NCBI GenBank assembly: GCA_963169665.1
Contig: CAUJET010000205.1
Span: 17,899 to 81,898 of the forward strand
Direction: 5' to 3'
Source: Actinomycetota bacterium
GTDB lineage: Bacteria; Actinomycetota; Acidimicrobiia; Acidimicrobiales; Ilumatobacteraceae
DNA: 64,000 bases
This document shows, piece by piece, positions 63,844-64,000 of the stretch. Numbering within the stretch: the first letter of the stretch is position 1; every line of letters begins with the position of its first letter. The notes under the pieces are model-generated. The model was not told the DNA's origin and did not search any database. It saw only the letters and a list, made by a program, of their open reading frames with translations. The translations under genes and the position numbers were made by a program.

Positions 63844-64000
63844 TCACGTGGGGAATCGTCCAACAGCCTTACGGGCACGCGTGAGCGACACGTAGAGCCG
63901 ACGATCCTCGGGCTCCTGTTGGCGCAAACCGGCGCTCAACGCCGCGATGTCTGCGTCCGACAGAACAACGGCGACTCGATCCCACTCCTCGCCCTTCGCT
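63844..64000 (-). CDS. UvrD/PcrA-like helicase, C-terminal end (partial)
   Basis: The last 52 codons of a superfamily 1 helicase that runs in from the right edge. AKGEEWDRVAVVLSDA corresponds to motif V (usual KGLEWD), and EDRRLYVSLTRARKAVGRF to motif VI (usual RRLxYVALTRA). The stop is TGA at 63844-63846. Such helicases occur as housekeeping repair enzymes and also in mobile elements and defence islands; the lower GC of the area favours the latter, without proof. Any start lies outside the window. Confidence 0.8.
   Translation of the reverse strand, partial: AKGEEWDRVAVVLSDADIAALSAGLRQQEPEDRRLYVSLTRARKAVGRFPT

Noticed and set aside
63483..63878. Minus-strand ORF containing GRNRTYDLRFRKPLLYPLSYGG
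   Set aside because: This is the familiar spurious translation of the antisense of a tRNA gene.

Overview
The window is high-GC, gene-dense DNA with mostly short gaps and many 4-base start/stop overlaps. It looks like an actinobacterial chromosome. Supporting this are a mycothiol-dependent nitroreductase of the Rv2466c type, a Get3-like ATPase pair of the Rv3679/Rv3680 type, a DUF3052 gene, an F420/FMN split-barrel reductase, DesK/NarL two-component pairs and a subtilase with actinobacterial LDTR...VDVxGYF repeats. I lean towards class Acidimicrobiia, but nothing in the window fixes the rank. No rRNA, CRISPR array, insertion sequence or complete phage is visible.

Layout. 1-15 kb: a two-component pair, an MMPL exporter, a lipoprotein, an L,D-transpeptidase, small enzymes (DinB-like, crotonase, GNAT, split barrels, nitroreductase), the Get3-like ATPase pair and an exported acidic-tail protein with a lipoprotein. 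15-27 kb: an overlapping operon with a secreted S8 peptidase, a Fpg/Nei-like protein with an altered active site, a DUF3052/split-barrel pair, a MacB-like ABC transporter and its probable two-component system. 26.7-31.1 kb: an operon with a class III adenylyl cyclase/AAA/TPR protein, a CMD-like protein and a CMD peroxidase whose catalytic Cys is replaced by in-frame TGA. 31-45 kb: redox and acyl-CoA enzymes, a 1-Cys peroxiredoxin, an ArsR/SRPBCC pair with a very clear promoter-operator, an ECF sigma/ABC cluster, a sterol-desaturase-like enzyme and a malonyl-CoA synthetase/amidase pair. 45-64 kb: a glutathione peroxidase whose catalytic residue is again in-frame TGA, a CtpE-like P-type ATPase, a PAS kinase, a Baeyer-Villiger monooxygenase, an orphan binding protein, a DUF389 protein, an amidohydrolase, a flavin dehydrogenase, a RecQ-like helicase, tRNA-Arg(CCT) and the end of a UvrD-like helicase in less GC-rich DNA.

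The strongest observation is two probable selenoproteins 15 kb apart. In both, TGA falls exactly on the catalytic Cys/Sec position, homology continues in frame to a normal stop, and a perfect 7-bp hairpin with the same GGUC loop begins within 25 nt of the TGA, the expected place for a bacterial SECIS element. Both are thiol/selenol peroxidases, and the window also has a 1-Cys peroxiredoxin and a mycothiol-linked reductase.

The second theme is gene starts. About fifteen genes have a TANNNT -10 hexamer 6-8 nt before the start codon and no Shine-Dalgarno sequence, the signature of leaderless transcripts. At three loci the leaderless start opens an 8-14 codon mini-ORF whose stop overlaps the start of the main gene, suggesting translational coupling.
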